The notes: generated by a model from the letters alone, not told the origin. A stretch of 64,000 nt of DNA from Carettochelys insculpta (GCF_033958435.1 NC_134138.1:177986798-178050797), one strand, 5' to 3'. Numbered from the stretch's first letter, positions 12,290-24,402 are shown. Translations and numbers: made by a program.

Positions 12290-12381
12290 CAAAACAGTCT
12301 GGACCTCCAAGTGGCCACCATTGCTACAGCAGCAGGGGTGGTGGTTGGAGCCCCAGCCCCTTTAAATCACTTCTAGAACAC
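12290..12381. repeat. Fragment of a GC-rich hairpin repeat family
   Basis: Contains GCTACAGCAGCAGGGG, GGAGCCCCAGCCCC and TTTAAATCAC, like the arms of the repeats at 19700-19810 and 22230-22330. MITE H1 is inserted just after it. Confidence 0.45.
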
Positions 12382-12384
12382 TGC

Positions 12385-13094
12385 GGCTACGTCTACACGT
12401 GCACCCAACTTCGAAATAGCTTATTTCGATGTTGCGACATCGAAATAGGCTATTTCGATGAATAACGTCTACACGTCCTCCAGGGCTGGCAACGTCGATG
12501 TTCAACTTCGACATTGCTCAGCCCAACATCGAAATAGGCACAGCGAGGGAACGTCTACACGGCAAAGCAGCACACATCGAAATAAGGGAGCCAGGCACAG
12601 CTGCAGACAGGGTCACGGGGCGGACTCAACAGCAAGTCGCTCCCTTAAAGGGCCCCTCCCAGACACACTTTCATTAAACAGTGCAAGATACACAGAGCCA
12701 ACAACTAGTTGCAGACCCTGTATATGCAGCACGGACCCCCAGCTGCAGCAGCAGCAGCCAGAAGCCCTGGGCTAAGGGCTGCTGCCCACGGTGACCACAG
12801 AGCCCCGCAAGGGCTGGAGAGAGAGTATCTCTCAACCCCCCAGCTGATGGCCGCCATGGAGGACCCCGCTATTTCGATGTTGCGGGACGCGGATCGTCTA
12901 CACGTCCCTACTTCGATGTTGAACGTCGAAGTAGGGCGCTATTCCCATCCCCTCATGGGGTTAGCGACTTCGACGTCTCGCCGCCTAACGTCGATTTCAA
13001 CTTCGAAATAGCGCCCAACACGTGTAGACGTGACAGGCGCTATTTCGAAGTTACTGCCGCTACTTCGAAGTAGCGTGCACGTGTAGACGCAGCT
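12385..13094 (+). mobile_element. Harbinger MITE H1 (710 bp)
   Basis: The left end is GGCTACGTCTACACGTGCAC. The right end, reversed, is AGCTGCGTCTACACGTGCAC. The TGC target duplication lies at 12382-12384 and 13095-13097. Both ends are packed with TCGAAATAG/CTATTTCGA modules, and the terminal CGTCTACACG motif recurs inside. The left about 380 bp and right about 310 bp match the two ends of Harbinger A (29223-33938). It is almost identical to H2. It carries chance-looking open frames at 12458-12775 and 12709-13011 shared by its sister copies. Confidence 0.85.
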
Positions 13095-13320
13095 TGCATG
13101 GCACACTCTGGTGCTGTGGTCTGCCTCACTCCAGCCCTGTCCCTTCCAGCTGAGGGCCTGCTCCTTCCACAGAAACAGAGCTCTTTGCCCAGGGGCCCGA
13201 TGAGACTGTCAGCCCCACTGAGCATCCCATTAGGTTAGGTGCTGTATGAGCACCCAGAAAGGTAGAGTCCCCTCCCCTAAGAGTTTATTGCCTATTCTTG
13301 TCCATAAGTAAAGGAAATAC

Positions 13321-14424
13321 AGATTGGATCCTTGGACTATAAGATGGATAGAAAGCTGGCTTGATGGTCAGGCCCAATGGGTAGTGGTCAATGGCTCAAC
13401 ATCTGGATGGCAGTCAGTCTCAAGCGGAGTGCCGCAAGGCTCGGTTCTGCGGCTGGTGTTATTCAACATCTTTATTAATAACCTGGATGAGGGACTGGAT
13501 TGCACCCTCAGCAAGTTTGCGGGTGACACAAAACTAGGGGGAGAGGTAGATACATTGGAGGGTAGAGAGAGAATCCAGAGTGACCTGGATAAATCGGGAG
13601 ACTGGGCCAAAAGAAATCCGATGCAGTTCAACAAGGAGAAGTGTAGAGTCCTGCACCTGGAGCGGAAGAATCCCAAGCACTGTTACAGGCTAGGGACCTA
13701 CTGGCTCAGCAGCAGTATGATGGAGAGGGACCTAGGGATTATGGTGGATGAAAGGCTGGATATGAGTAAACAGTGTGGCCTTGTAGCCAGGAAGGCTAAT
13801 GGCATGCTAGGGTGCACTAGGAGGACAATTTTGAGCAGATCTAGAGAAGTAGTTATTCCTAGTTATTTCCCTCTATTCAGCACTGGTGAGGCCACATCTT
13901 GACTATTGTGTCCAGTTTTGGGCCCCCCAGTATAAAAAGGATGTGGATTGGCTGGAGCAGGTTCAGCGGAGGGCAACAAAAATGATTAAGGGTCTGGAGC
14001 ACAAGGCCTATGAGGATAGGCTGAGGGATTTGGTCTTGTTTAGTTTACAGAAGAGAAGACTTAGAGGTGATTTAATAGCAGCCTTCAACTTACTGAAGGG
14101 GAGCTCTAAAGAGGAGGGTGAGAAACTGTCCTCAGTGGTGTCAGATGGCAGAACAAGGAGTAATGGTCTGAGGTTGAAAAGGGAGAGGTATAGGTTAGAT
14201 ATGAGGAAAAACTACTTCACCAGGCGGGTGGTGAAGCACTGGAATGTGTTGCCTAGAGAGGTGGTGGATTCTCCATCCCTCAAGGTTTTTAAGTCCCAGC
14301 TGGACAAGGTCCTGGCTGGGATGACTTAGTGGGGGTTGATCCTGCTTGAAGCAGGGGATCAGATTAGATGACCTCCTGAGGTCCCTTGCAGCCCTATGAC
14401 TTTCTGATTCTGCGATTCTATGAA
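13321..14424 (+). pseudogene. 5'-truncated CR1 LINE, C-terminal part of the reverse transcriptase
   Basis: The copy begins mid-protein at a WIESWLDGQAQWV stretch. It continues through the VPQGSVL motif and motif C, then the C-terminal [22 protein letters not shown] block typical of CR1 ORF2, and ends with GATTCTATGA, the CR1 3' tail. Motif C reads FAGD where FADD is expected, so the first catalytic Asp is replaced by Gly. A frameshift near 13880-13900 splits the frame (13324-13902, then 13886-14329). No endonuclease domain or promoter remains. It is a dead copy, as usual for CR1, whose insertions are mostly 5' truncated. Confidence 0.9.
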
Positions 14425-14426
14425 AC

Positions 14427-16823
14427 TGTGTTGTGAGAAGCGAAACAGGACTCTCCAGAAAGGAGCCATTGGACAGTCTCTCTGTGCAGATGTCTCAGCT
14501 GTGGCCTGGGACCTGCACCAGCAGCTCACTGTCTGCATGTGTTGCTCACACCAGTATGGATGTGTGCTGTGGCTCAATCATTGCTGAGTTATTTCATTAA
14601 AGAACAAAAACAAACACAAAACAAAACAAAAAAGAAAACAACTGCCAGAGCAAATAGGAGGGGGTAAGAAGTCCTGCATTTTTCATTTCAATAGTGACAA
14701 AACTGCTATCCTGCTCTTCTGGGTAAATTAATTTGAAAAATCAAACGTAAGAGCGCACCACTGAAACCTGAGCACTGATTAGGGATTCACAGCAGAATGA
14801 ATCTCTCTCACTTGCACTCTTTGTCTCTTTTTAAACTGACTATACCCTTTCAAATGCCAATTTATCCACTGAGTTCTTTTAGTTACATTGATGCTAGTTT
14901 TAGGAAAAAAATGGCATTAAAAACAATCCCTGCACAGATAATGTGCTCTTTTTCTATGTTTGTCTTCTCCAGATAAGTTGTTTGATTCTTAGTCCTGCTG
15001 CCTGTCAAACTGGCAAACAGCCGCAGTAGACAGAAACAACCAAATCTGGATATGACATACCCAGGAGTTATTGTTTGGGCTGTCTGACCCCTGAGGGCAA
15101 GGGAACCTTAGCAAAGAGCCTATAAGAAATAGTGTGGCTTGTAAACCACTAAGCTAAATTTAAGGCCAGCAGCTCACAGCATTTAAGCTGTGACATTATA
15201 CCTCTTCCTCACCTACTTGCTTCCTCAAAGTACGCAGGCATACACGAAAGCAGAGAAGCATTGTCCGAGGAAGCAGGTGTGGAGGAAATAAAAGAGAAGT
15301 CCCATCAAAATACAAAGAAAATAGTTAATTCTCTCCCAACAGGTTTTTGGTATCCAGTGAGAACCACTCAGCGTAAAATAATTGTTTACCCTATAAAAGC
15401 CATTTCATTTTCGAAAAGTGACCATAAAATGAAAGCGAGAGCACTGTAGACAGCATAACCTTGATGTGGATTCACAGTGTGGCCTCTGCTAGGGCAAAGG
15501 ATCCAAAAGACGCAAAAATGCAAATAGCAACACCTCTCTTTAATAGATGAGGTGTCCAAACAGAGCTCTAAATTACAGCTATCCAGTTCTCATTTGGCTA
15601 GTCTGCTGCAGTGAGGAATATTCCTCCCCCAGCCTTTAGCAGGAGCCTTGAAACATGAGTTACAGAGGGCTCTCCAATAACATACATTAGTGCTTGGTCT
15701 AAGACAAGAACCTAATCCTGAATTCTCCATAACATCACTTTCTCCCTAGGAAAAAGAGAGCTTTTCCTGCACTTTCCCTGGCACTCTGTTTTTTTGTTTG
15801 TGTTTGCCCTGCCAAAGTGTGAATATCCCGGAAAATTAACAATCAGTACTGCTATATTCCTCTCCAACGCCACTTTGTTTTTGTCTTCTACCTCCACAGC
15901 AACCCCCTCTGCACTTATGAAGCAGATTAACATAAGTACAATTATGCCTGTGATATGCATATTAGGTGATTCAGGTGCCAGCAAGAATGCTGGCACCACT
16001 TTAAAAAAATGTGCTAAAGTATGTTACATGCCCTTCAGAGCTGAGAAAGAAAGAGAAAATGGAAAAGACAGCCAGAAGGGTAAAGGGAAAGAAACCAGGG
16101 ATGGGAGGGGCTGGGGGAGAAAAAAGTAAGAGGGAAAGAGAAGAAACAAAGAGAAAAGACCCGAGGGAAGCAAATAGAGTGGCAAACGAAAAGATTTAGA
16201 AAATGAAACCTCTGCAGTGATTTTTTTTAAGTTTGTCTCCCAAGTAAATTCCTTGATAGATAAGAGGCACCACAGCACTGAAAACTCTGTAATTACTACA
16301 TATATGTATGTAGAAGGTGCTGCAATTAGGCAGATTGTCCAATTAGCCCTCAAGTAAAATGTCCCATCAGAGAAGCCAATTATACAAGATATGTACAACC
16401 GAATTAAACATTTACCACTATCAGGCCACTTTTCATCAAGTATGTGGTGATGAATGGCGCATTTATACCCATGCCATATGTTCCCACATATGTCATCATA
16501 AAACAGCATTCCAGTTACCCGGTATTTATGGCAAGGAGATGCAAAATCACAGGGCACAACAGTTGTGGCTGCTTACAGTCTGTTTACAATGTCATTGAAA
16601 TAACTACCAAATGTACCATTTTCTTCAAATGCTGAGGGGCAGGTGTCCCCATTTTTGCATAACTGGAATGACCGAGACGGTCTCAGAATACATGTGTCTG
16701 GGCCTTTGGAAACAGAGTTGCCTAGTGGCTAAGTTGCTGATCGAGCAAGCAAGCAAAAAAGGAGGGTGCTGGCCCCTTGCCCTCTGTACTCCTGGTCCAG
16801 GAACTTCAAACCACTCTCTATTC
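14427..16823. other. Intronic sequence without recognised features
   Basis: AT-rich. An A+G-rich stretch at 16040-16190 produces long frames on both strands, but these have low-complexity composition and no domain. Confidence 0.45.
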
Positions 16824-17360
16824 CAGTGGTGTCCAGTACAAATTTAACGATTGCCACAGCCCCTTCGCCCCCCACCCCCAGCCAGAGCCAGGCAGCCCCC
16901 ATCCACAAAGCCATGGAACCCCATCCAGTCAGGCAGCACCCCCCAGAATTAGGCACCCCCTGATGTAAACTGCTGGTGACTCACCAGAGCTGCTCTACCC
17001 CGTGGTTGGAGCTATCACCACCACACAAGCTACCCTGTAGCTGGAGCCAGCACGAGCCACCTCCACCACATGAGCTGGGGGCTGCCGCAGGAGCTGCCCT
17101 GCATCTGGAGACACTCCCACCATGCAAGCTGTGCCATGGTGGGCCGCAGCCACTGGGGCTGCAGGAGCCCCCAGCTCCAGGCCAGAGCTGCATGTGGCAC
17201 CACAGCTGCTGCCACACACTTGGCCTACTAAGTGTTGGGGCATGTGCATGGAGCAGGCAGAGGGCACTTCATGTGTGCAGCTCTAAGGAGCCACATTTTG
17301 CCACACTACAGTTTCCAGTTCACCACATGTGGCGAACAGAAAGTGTAGTGGACACCGTGG
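16824..17360. mobile_element. Non-autonomous hAT-type element, GC-rich, 537 bp
   Basis: The ends are CAGTGGTGTCCAGTACA and, reversed, CCACGGTGTCCACTACA. They are flanked by a perfect 8-bp target duplication CTCTATTC (16816-16823 and 17361-17368). An 8-bp duplication with CA(G/C)-type ends is the hAT signature. The inside is GC-rich and full of loosely repeated GGAGCC/CACCAC/GCTGCC blocks, which create shadow frames on both strands. No BED zinc finger or hAT dimerisation domain is seen. Confidence 0.75.
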
Positions 17361-17368
17361 CTCTATTC

Positions 17369-19310
17369 AGGTCCTTATATTTGGGGTATGTCCCCAAGAG
17401 TCCAGACTCCCCATAAGTGGGGCTTCTCAACAGGAGTGGGGGCTTACTTGCTCCTGCAGCTGCTGAGCAGATGGGCTCTGCTTTGCATCCTTAGAACGCA
17501 GAACCAGGCTCCTGCCTCCCTGCTAGTCATCCCCAAACTGAGCCAGGAACCTTCCTTTTCATCTCCCTCCAGTCTTGACATTGGTTGCAGATAAAATGGG
17601 GTGGGGCTGGCTGGGCCCAGAGGCTTTCTTTAAACCCTGGGACGCCAGGCCCCCCTCTCTCCACTCCCTCACAGTACAGTTAGAGAATTTACAAAGTAAG
17701 TGATGACAGAGCACTCTGCAGTCCTAAGCTGCACTAGGAAAGGAAAAGAATAAGTGATGATCAAGTCTCCTAAGGCCACAGTGCTTGCAGAAGCCAACAG
17801 AAGATACCTACAATGTACAAGACACAATAGTTAAATGGCTTCTGTAGCAATTACTAGAGATGTGCTTACAAATCTCTACATTAGTTCTTCAAATGTAAAC
17901 TGTGCTACAGTTCTACTCTGCATCCACAAGATAGAGCATGAAGCAGGAGTGGTTAGGCCATGACAGCACCCCTTTCCCAGACGTAAGCCCACGGGGATCT
18001 GGAGAACTATAGCTGGTGCTGGTCAGACTCTACCCCTGTGATCCCCAAAACACTGTAGCCAAAAATATGGACTGACTAACAAATGAGGTCTCTTTTTCCC
18101 CTTTAAGATTCTTGCAAGGCAGCCACATTTTGGCCAAGAAGTTATAAATACCTAAGGCAAGAAAATTGGCTTTGATAAAATATGAACTGACTTGAACTGA
18201 ATGTTATTTTGAGATTCAAAACACTTAGGATATCGTTGCTCACTATTATTTCCCTATTTCATATTCCATCAGCAGAGTTGCCAAAGGGCTGTGAACAAGC
18301 CCACAGCAGAGCAGGGATTCAGAACTTCCAAAAATCACATGGAATAGGATGGAGATTTAATAAATTAAGATGAAGTTTAGATCGACAACAAGCCATTACA
18401 AACAACAAAGCTTGCTCCAGTGTAGTTCTTGTAATAATTATTTCAGTGAAAAACAGAGTGTTCCAAACTAGTCTCTTTAACTTTTAGAATATCTAGGTGA
18501 ACCCAATTTCAGAGAAACCTACTAACTTGATAGGTTCAGTGTGTTTCTATAAAGTGCTGACTCAGAACATTACATTCATATACCACAGGTCTGGATTCAG
18601 ATCATGAGTTGGGCCAATCTCTAATTTAAAGTCAATACTTTGTAATATGTCATGTTGTTCCTTTTACAAAAATATTGTGCAAATAGGCTCTTCTGAAGAT
18701 TCCAGCTATAATTAGGAGCAAATGGTACAAATATCAAATTTTTTTTGCAAATCTGTGATTCTCCTGGTTGTTATTGTTCATAAGCATTTGGACAACAGCT
18801 GGGTGTCTAAAATATTTACAATTTCTAGACATGTTATGAATTTATTTAATGCACATTCAAATATGAAATATCAAGCAAGTCACCTTTGAGAAAAATAACT
18901 TGAGATCCCTGACTTATGTATGACTCCATTTTCAGTGTTAACCCAAATGTTTTGAGGAATGGAGGCTGGAGTTTTTTGTGTCAATTTAGGGTTTTTATGA
19001 TGCATATAAATAGTATTTCTTAAAGAATATATCTATTTTTTAGTTGTTTTGTGGCTTCCCTACACATTGTATTTTTATATTTTCCTTACACTGTTGACTA
19101 CCCAAAAGATTTTAGAACACAAAATACTTTTTGATTTACCACAGAAATACAGGATGGACTGAGCACATCAGCATGATGCATCCAGACTACTAAATTAAGA
19201 CAGTCTACAGATATTGACACAAATTATATCCACAAGCATGGACCAATATCTGATGCACTGTAATTTTCCCTTCAACGTTTCTGAGAAAGACACCCTATTG
19301 ACACAAAGTA
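17369..19310. other. Intronic sequence without recognised features
   Basis: Mostly AT-rich; no coding signal found. Confidence 0.45.
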
Positions 19311-19475
19311 ACAGAGAGCTAGCTCTGTTAGTCTGTATCTGAACAAAACAAAAAAGCTCAGTTTCCAGAACAGCACTATCTCCAGATCTGAGGAACTGGG
19401 TCTGCCTCACGAAAGCTCATCACCTAATAAATTATTTTGTTAGCCTTTAAAGTGCGAAATGGCTGCTTCTTTGTT
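19311..19475 (+). mobile_element. PLE 3' tail fragment
   Basis: It contains ACTGGGTCTGCCTCACGAAAG, CTCATCACCTAATAAATT and ATTTTGTTAGCCTTTAAAG. The same tail follows the GIY-YIG coding relic at 28750-29185 and occurs at 39540-39600. Upstream, TAACAGAGAGCTAGCTCTG and a ACAAAACAAAAAAGC stretch belong to the same tail family. No coding part is left. Confidence 0.65.
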
Positions 19476-19544
19476 TTCTCCTGACACATGACTATTTCCC
19501 AAAACTTGTTGCTTGACTTCATAATATGCATAGGTGAGAGCCTC

Positions 19545-19850
19545 AGCTTTGATAGATGCCTCAGGCTCTGGGGCAAAGTGGACACGGGGAAGGTGACTGG
19601 CTCTGTGCTCCAGAAGAAGTGGGTACGAGGGTATTCAGCCCTCAGTGTCTCCCTTATCATAGTGCTCAGCAACTTTCCCTTACCTCGCAGTCACACACAG
19701 TGGTGCAGCACTGCCATGGCAATTCAAAGGGGCCCAGAGCTCCAGCCACTGCTGCCAAAGCAGCAGCAGTGATGGCTGAAGCTCCAGGCCCATTTGAAAT
19801 GCCGTGCCTGGAAGCAACTGCTTCCTTTGTCCCCTACCTGTTGCTAGACC
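19545..19850. repeat. GC-rich repeat with a central hairpin
   Basis: Two arms, GGCCCAGAGCTCCAGCCACT and the inverse of GCTGAAGCTCCAGGCC, surround GCTGCCAAAGCAGCAG, giving a strong hairpin. Related copies lie at 12290, 22200 (opposite orientation) and 49965. Family unknown to me; non-coding. Confidence 0.5.
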
Positions 19851-20052
19851 TGTGTGAGAGAATTTAAACAGAATTCTGAAGAAACAGGCATCGGGGCATT
19901 CTTGCTTTGAACTGGTTGCTCTCTGTGTTTCAGAGAAAGGATATTTGGGATTTAGAAATGGAGATGCTTTTTCCATAAACTACTGGCTGCTTATAGAGCT
20001 TTTTGGATTTAACTATCCCCCTTTACCCATTTAGAAGTGCACTGGTGACTCT

Positions 20053-20733
20053 GGCTGCGTCTACACGTGCACGCTACTTCGAAGTAGCGGCAGTAACTTC
20101 GAAATAGCGCCTGTCACGTCTACACGTGTTGGGCGCTATTTCGAAGTTGAAATCGACGTTAGGCGGCGAGACGTCGAAGTCGCTAACCCCATGAGGGGAT
20201 GGGAATAGCGCCCTACTTCGACGTTCAACATCGAAGTAGGGACGTGTAGACGATCCGCGTCCCGCAACATCGAAATAGCGGGGTCCTCCATGGCGGCCAT
20301 CAGCTGGGGGGTTGAGAGATACTCTCTCTCCAGCCCTTGCGGGGCTCTGTGGTCACCGTGGGCAGCAGCCCTTAGCCCAGGGCTTCTGGCTGCTGCTGCT
20401 GCAGCTGGGGGTCCGTGCTGCATATACAGGGTCTGCAACTAGTTGTTGGCTCTGTGTATCTTGCACTGTTTAATGAAAGTGTGTCTGGGAGGGGCCCTTT
20501 AAGGGAGCGACTTGCTGTTGAGTCCGCCCCGTGACCCTGTCTGCAGCTGTGCCTGGCTCCCTTATTTCGATGTGTGCTACTTTGCCGTGTAGACATTCCC
20601 TCGCTGTGCCTATTTCGATGTTGGGCTGAGCAACGTCGAAGTTGAACATCGACGTTGCCAGCCCTGGAGGACATGTAGACGTTATTCATCGAAATAGCCT
20701 ATTTCGATGTTGGCTGCACGTGTAGACGTAGCC
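20053..20733 (-). mobile_element. Harbinger MITE H2 (681 bp), inverted relative to H1
   Basis: The left end is GGCTGCGTCTACACGTGCAC. The right end, reversed, is GGCTACGTCTACACGTGCAG. The TCT target duplication is at 20050-20052 and 20734-20736. The 100-codon frame at 20136-20438 translates identically to the one in H1, and the 105-codon frame differs at only a few residues. It is about 30 bp shorter than H1, missing part of the left subterminal TCGAAATAG cluster. Confidence 0.85.
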
Positions 20734-20958
20734 TCTATGAGCAGATAGGAATAAGGGACTTCGAAGCAGGCGGGGTCCTTTCGAAAAGGAGCCCTGTCTG
20801 AACGAGCTGCATGGCAGCGAGCTGCGTCAATTTTGAAGTGCCACGGCCACCTGCATGCTAATGAGCTGCTGAATATGTATTTCAGTGCTTCATTAGTAAA
20901 CTTCAAAATGGCCATTTGCATGCCAATTTTGAAGTTTGGGGCTAGTGTAGACATAGCC
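20734..20958 (-). mobile_element. MITE, same family as 45980-46239, one end lost
   Basis: It ends GGGGCTAGTGTAGACATAGCC. Inside, CTATGAGCAGATAGGAATAAGG, TTCATTAGT and the GGGGTCCTTTCGAAAAGGA stretch match 45980-46239 in reverse. The other terminal repeat is missing exactly where H2 begins. Confidence 0.6.
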
Positions 20959-21046
20959 AAAGAACTGCAGCTAGCTGGATGTGGTAAAATGATACTCATG
21001 CCGTATGTAACCAATATTTAAAGGTGTATATTTTGATGCTCCCTGG

Positions 21047-21293
21047 CAGAGTCAGTCTTAGGGGCGGGTGAGCCAGGCCATTGTCCAGGACCACCAATTT
21101 CAAGGGGCCATTGAAATGTACTGACCTATGCAGGGCCAGAGCCAGCATGTGCATCTGGATCTGGAGCAGGGCCTGCAGGTGAACACAGCAGCTGGGAGGG
21201 CGCAACAGCCGAGAAGGCGCACCCATTGCCACCCCCCCAAGCACCCAGCAGCCCCGGTTGCCCAGAGCCACCAATTAGCGAGGATCAGCCCTG
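21047..21293. mobile_element. Possible non-autonomous hAT element, 247 bp
   Basis: The ends CAGAGTCAGTCTTAGG and, reversed, CAGGGCTGATCCTCGC pair imperfectly. The flanks CTCCCTGG (21039-21046) and CTTCCTAG (21294-21301) match at 6 of 8 positions, like an aged 8-bp duplication. GC-rich, non-coding. Confidence 0.45.
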
Positions 21294-21301
21294 CTTCCTA
21301 G

Positions 21302-22195
21302 AAACTGATTGTTAAGTTATCCCCGATACATTGTTCATAAACTGCTTAGTATTATCTGTGTGGCTGAATTCTTGGGAAAATAATTCCTTTGCTTAATGTA
21401 CTTTACAGAGCACCTTTGAGTTAATTCTAGCCATGCCTGTAGGCATACAGTACAGAGGACTTTGTTTAACCTTGTCATCTTAAAAAAAGTTTAGTTGTAA
21501 TTCAACTAATGGAAGTCTTTCCTCAAACATTTATTAATAATGCCACAAATCTGCACAGTTAGGATACTAATGCTTTTGCACATATATATGTTATTCAGTA
21601 AAAATCTGCATACATAAATGTAGTTTTACATATTTTCTTGTATTACATATTTAATGTCAGTCAACACTAACATATTAGGGTACCTTTCAATATATTAGGT
21701 AAGATAATTTATACATATTACCATTATATCATTTACAGCATCAATTAGATATTTCTGTAGTAGAACTAAAGAATTAAACTTGATTTCTTCACCTTAATTA
21801 GTAATATTACAAATAATATTTCACATTGCTATTAGTGCAAAATATAGGTAGAGGTTATTGTGTTCTATCCAGAAAGATACGTGCTGAATCTATTCTGTGT
21901 TTGGTGCTCTATTCATACACTATTTTGCCTTCATTATAACAAACTATATTTTATGTAAATCTAGGAATAATTGAAAAATAATTCTTTGCCAGGCTGTCAT
22001 ATGGCCAATAACTTTTAGGGTAACCATCCCATTTTAAAAGCAGAGTGACTAAAATCCAATTTGGACAGTATTACTCACACTTTAATGGTCAATCAGTTCT
22101 ATCATTTATGTGGGGAATCACTTTCACATTACAGCAAATGTATTAAAAGGGAATTGCCTGATGGGAGCGATTTAGCTACAGCAGAGTTCTGAAAC
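21302..22195. other. AT-rich intronic sequence
   Basis: No feature recognised. Confidence 0.45.
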
Positions 22196-22199
22196 TCCT

Positions 22200-22500
22200 T
22201 CATACAGGCCCATTGACAACTGTCGCCAGGCCCAGTGCTTCAAAGCCGACTGGAGCTCCAGCCACCGCCACTGCTACTTTGGCAGTGGCAGCAGCCAGAG
22301 TTTTGAATTCCTGCTGCAGTGCTGCTGCACTTGGCTGTGGGGGAAGGAGGGGTGAGCACCACAGTCCAGGCAGCACTGAGGGCTAAACACCCTAAGCCAT
22401 GTCCCTTCCACCCTAGGCCACAGTCCTTCCAAAGCACAAAGCAGGCACCCTTTTCCCCTTGCCCCATGGCCAGCAGAGGCTGTTGGCACTGCTACCTTCT
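22200..22500. repeat. GC-rich repeat, opposite orientation to 19545
   Basis: Contains GGAGCTCCAGCCACCGCCAC, GGCAGTGGCAGCAGCC and CAGCACTGAGGGCTAAACACC. Both shadow frames and the hairpin resemble the 19545 copy in reverse. Confidence 0.45.
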
Positions 22501-22926
22501 TAGCTTGGATAACACCTGAATGCAGAGAATAGATTGTGGACTTTCTTCCCTTTCTTTCATAATCATATGACCCACCTCCCCTCTTACTGGTAATTTAAAA
22601 CTATATCTCAATAGCAACTAAGCAGTCATTTGCAGGAAAAAATATTATGAGGAAGGGACGATGTTTGACTTTCATTTTCTTGTCTGTTTATTTTCTGGTT
22701 TGGAAATATTATTAGGTTTATTCCTGTGTGTAGCTGTATGTTTATTTTTAGCATATGTCAAAAGTGCTTATACCCTGAATATTTTTTTTCCTGCTCAACA
22801 AATTATTTCAATCAACTTTTACTTAAAATGCTACCCTTGAATAGTAGCACCTCAAAGATACAGCGAGTGCTGAACACAACATTTCTTCTCTTGAATAGGA
22901 ATTGCAACAATATATCATAAGTTCCC

Positions 22927-23035
22927 AGCACTGCTTCCTGGCAGTGGATGCCTGTTACTTACTGATAGAATTCAAGGTACTGACTATAATTTTGAAAGCT
23001 CTGAATAGTGAGGAACCAGTTCAGTTAGAGATTGT
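22927..23035 (+). pseudogene. Possible ancient L2-like LINE 3' remnant
   Basis: The stretch GCACTGCTTCCTGGCAGTGG followed by AGAATTCAAGGTACTGAC resembles the coding DNA of the conserved C-terminal LHWLPV...YRIEFKVL block of L2-type LINEs. Stops interrupt it. Short and divergent, so tentative. Confidence 0.3.
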
Positions 23036-23039
23036 CTAT

Positions 23040-23910
23040 CCCCTTGAGTCACATCATGACAGCATTTAGCTGCATTTTTGCTGCTGGGTGCTGCGATAGA
23101 ATTCTGAAGATCTGTGTCAGGGTATTCTAAAGAAAGTAGATTCTAGAACAGCCTTATGGTGCAAATATCCCACTAGCACTTGCATTTTGGAAAATTCAGG
23201 GAAAAATATTTCTCTTGAGACAGTGGCTGAAGATTTAGTAAGCTTTGTATTGGATATTAAGTAGATATTAGTATGGAAATTAACTGGCTGAGAAAAATTG
23301 CATTATGTATGAACACTAGAAATGAATGAACAGCGCTATGACCAAAAACCAACTCATTACCTCCTTTGTTTTTAATCTCTTATCCTTAGGCTCACTCACT
23401 GCACTCATGGGAACAGAATGGGATAGGACACCTTTGTTCATTCTCCTTGGCCAAGGATGAGGGAGTTGGAAACACACATTCTAGAAACCTTTGCCTTCCT
23501 TTAGAGGTTGTTGGGTTCTTTTTTCTTTAAGAATGTCAGTATGAAATTATTCATACAATGGTAATTTTGAACAAAGAAGATTAATTATAAACAGAGAGAA
23601 CAAAAGAAGCTGTTTGCCTAACATCCCTAGATATTCCCTTTCACAAGCTAAATGAGATAAGACATTCTCTTCTTAGCTAGAAGCCAAGTGAATTGCTTAT
23701 AAGCCTAAAAGCAGTCCTCTCTCCTTCTCTGACCATTTTGGTCCAATAGTGAGCCACATGCTGTCCCAATGGAAAAATCATCTTGCACTGTCCACAGAGC
23801 TTTCTAGTAGCCCTGACTACTAATCAGTTTTTACAAATTACTTATACGTACAGTGGGATTTTGAGGGCTGGCTACATTCTCTAGGATATGGTCCGTGGAG
23901 GAAACATATG
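23040..23910. other. Intronic sequence without recognised features
   Basis: No coding or repeat signal that I can name. Confidence 0.45.
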
Positions 23911-24189
23911 CTTTGGCTACACATGAGCACCACAGAGGCACAGCTATGCCACTGAAGGACATAGTGAAGATGCTTCCCACAGTGACTAAAGGTTTCTTTT
24001 CTTACACTACAGTAAATATACTTCTCCAAGAGGCACAAGGTCAATTAATGGAAGACTTCTTCAGTTGATCTAGCATTGCCTGCATCAGGGGTTAGGTCCA
24101 CTTACCTACGTAACATAAAGGAATGACAATTTTTCACACACGTGATTCACTTAAGTCGAGCTAAGTGTTAAATATGGACCAGGCCAAAG
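23911..24189 (-). mobile_element. Amniote-type MITE, about 280 bp
   Basis: The ends CTTTGGCTACACATGAG and, reversed, CTTTGGCCTGGTCCATA pair with mismatches. Internal ATGGAAGACTTCTTCAG and AAGTCGAGCTAAGTG stretches resemble a MITE family I know to be common in turtles. The target duplication is not resolved. It ends about 210 bp from the CNTNAP2 exon. Confidence 0.5.
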
Positions 24190-24402
24190 GCCTTTTAACA
24201 ATCAATAAAGGCTGTATTTTATGACCTTGGTTAGACGTCACACAAACAAGTATAGCTGGTGTACTATGATCAGGCCTCTTGTTAAAACCAATTTTTGTTT
24301 TTTTCATTTCCCAAGACATACGAATTGTGGACAAATCTCCAAACCCTCTGCCACACATACATTAAAAATAAAAAATGAAAGTGGTAATTAGTGTACAGTT
24401 AC

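Noticed and set aside
16024..16557. 177-codon minus-strand frame
   Set aside because: Its C-terminal half is the complement of an A+G-rich tract (Leu/Phe/Ser/Pro-rich) and the rest has no recognisable motif.
16976..17416. 146-codon frame in the GC-rich block
   Set aside because: Low-complexity translation of the non-autonomous hAT element, open on several frames and both strands.
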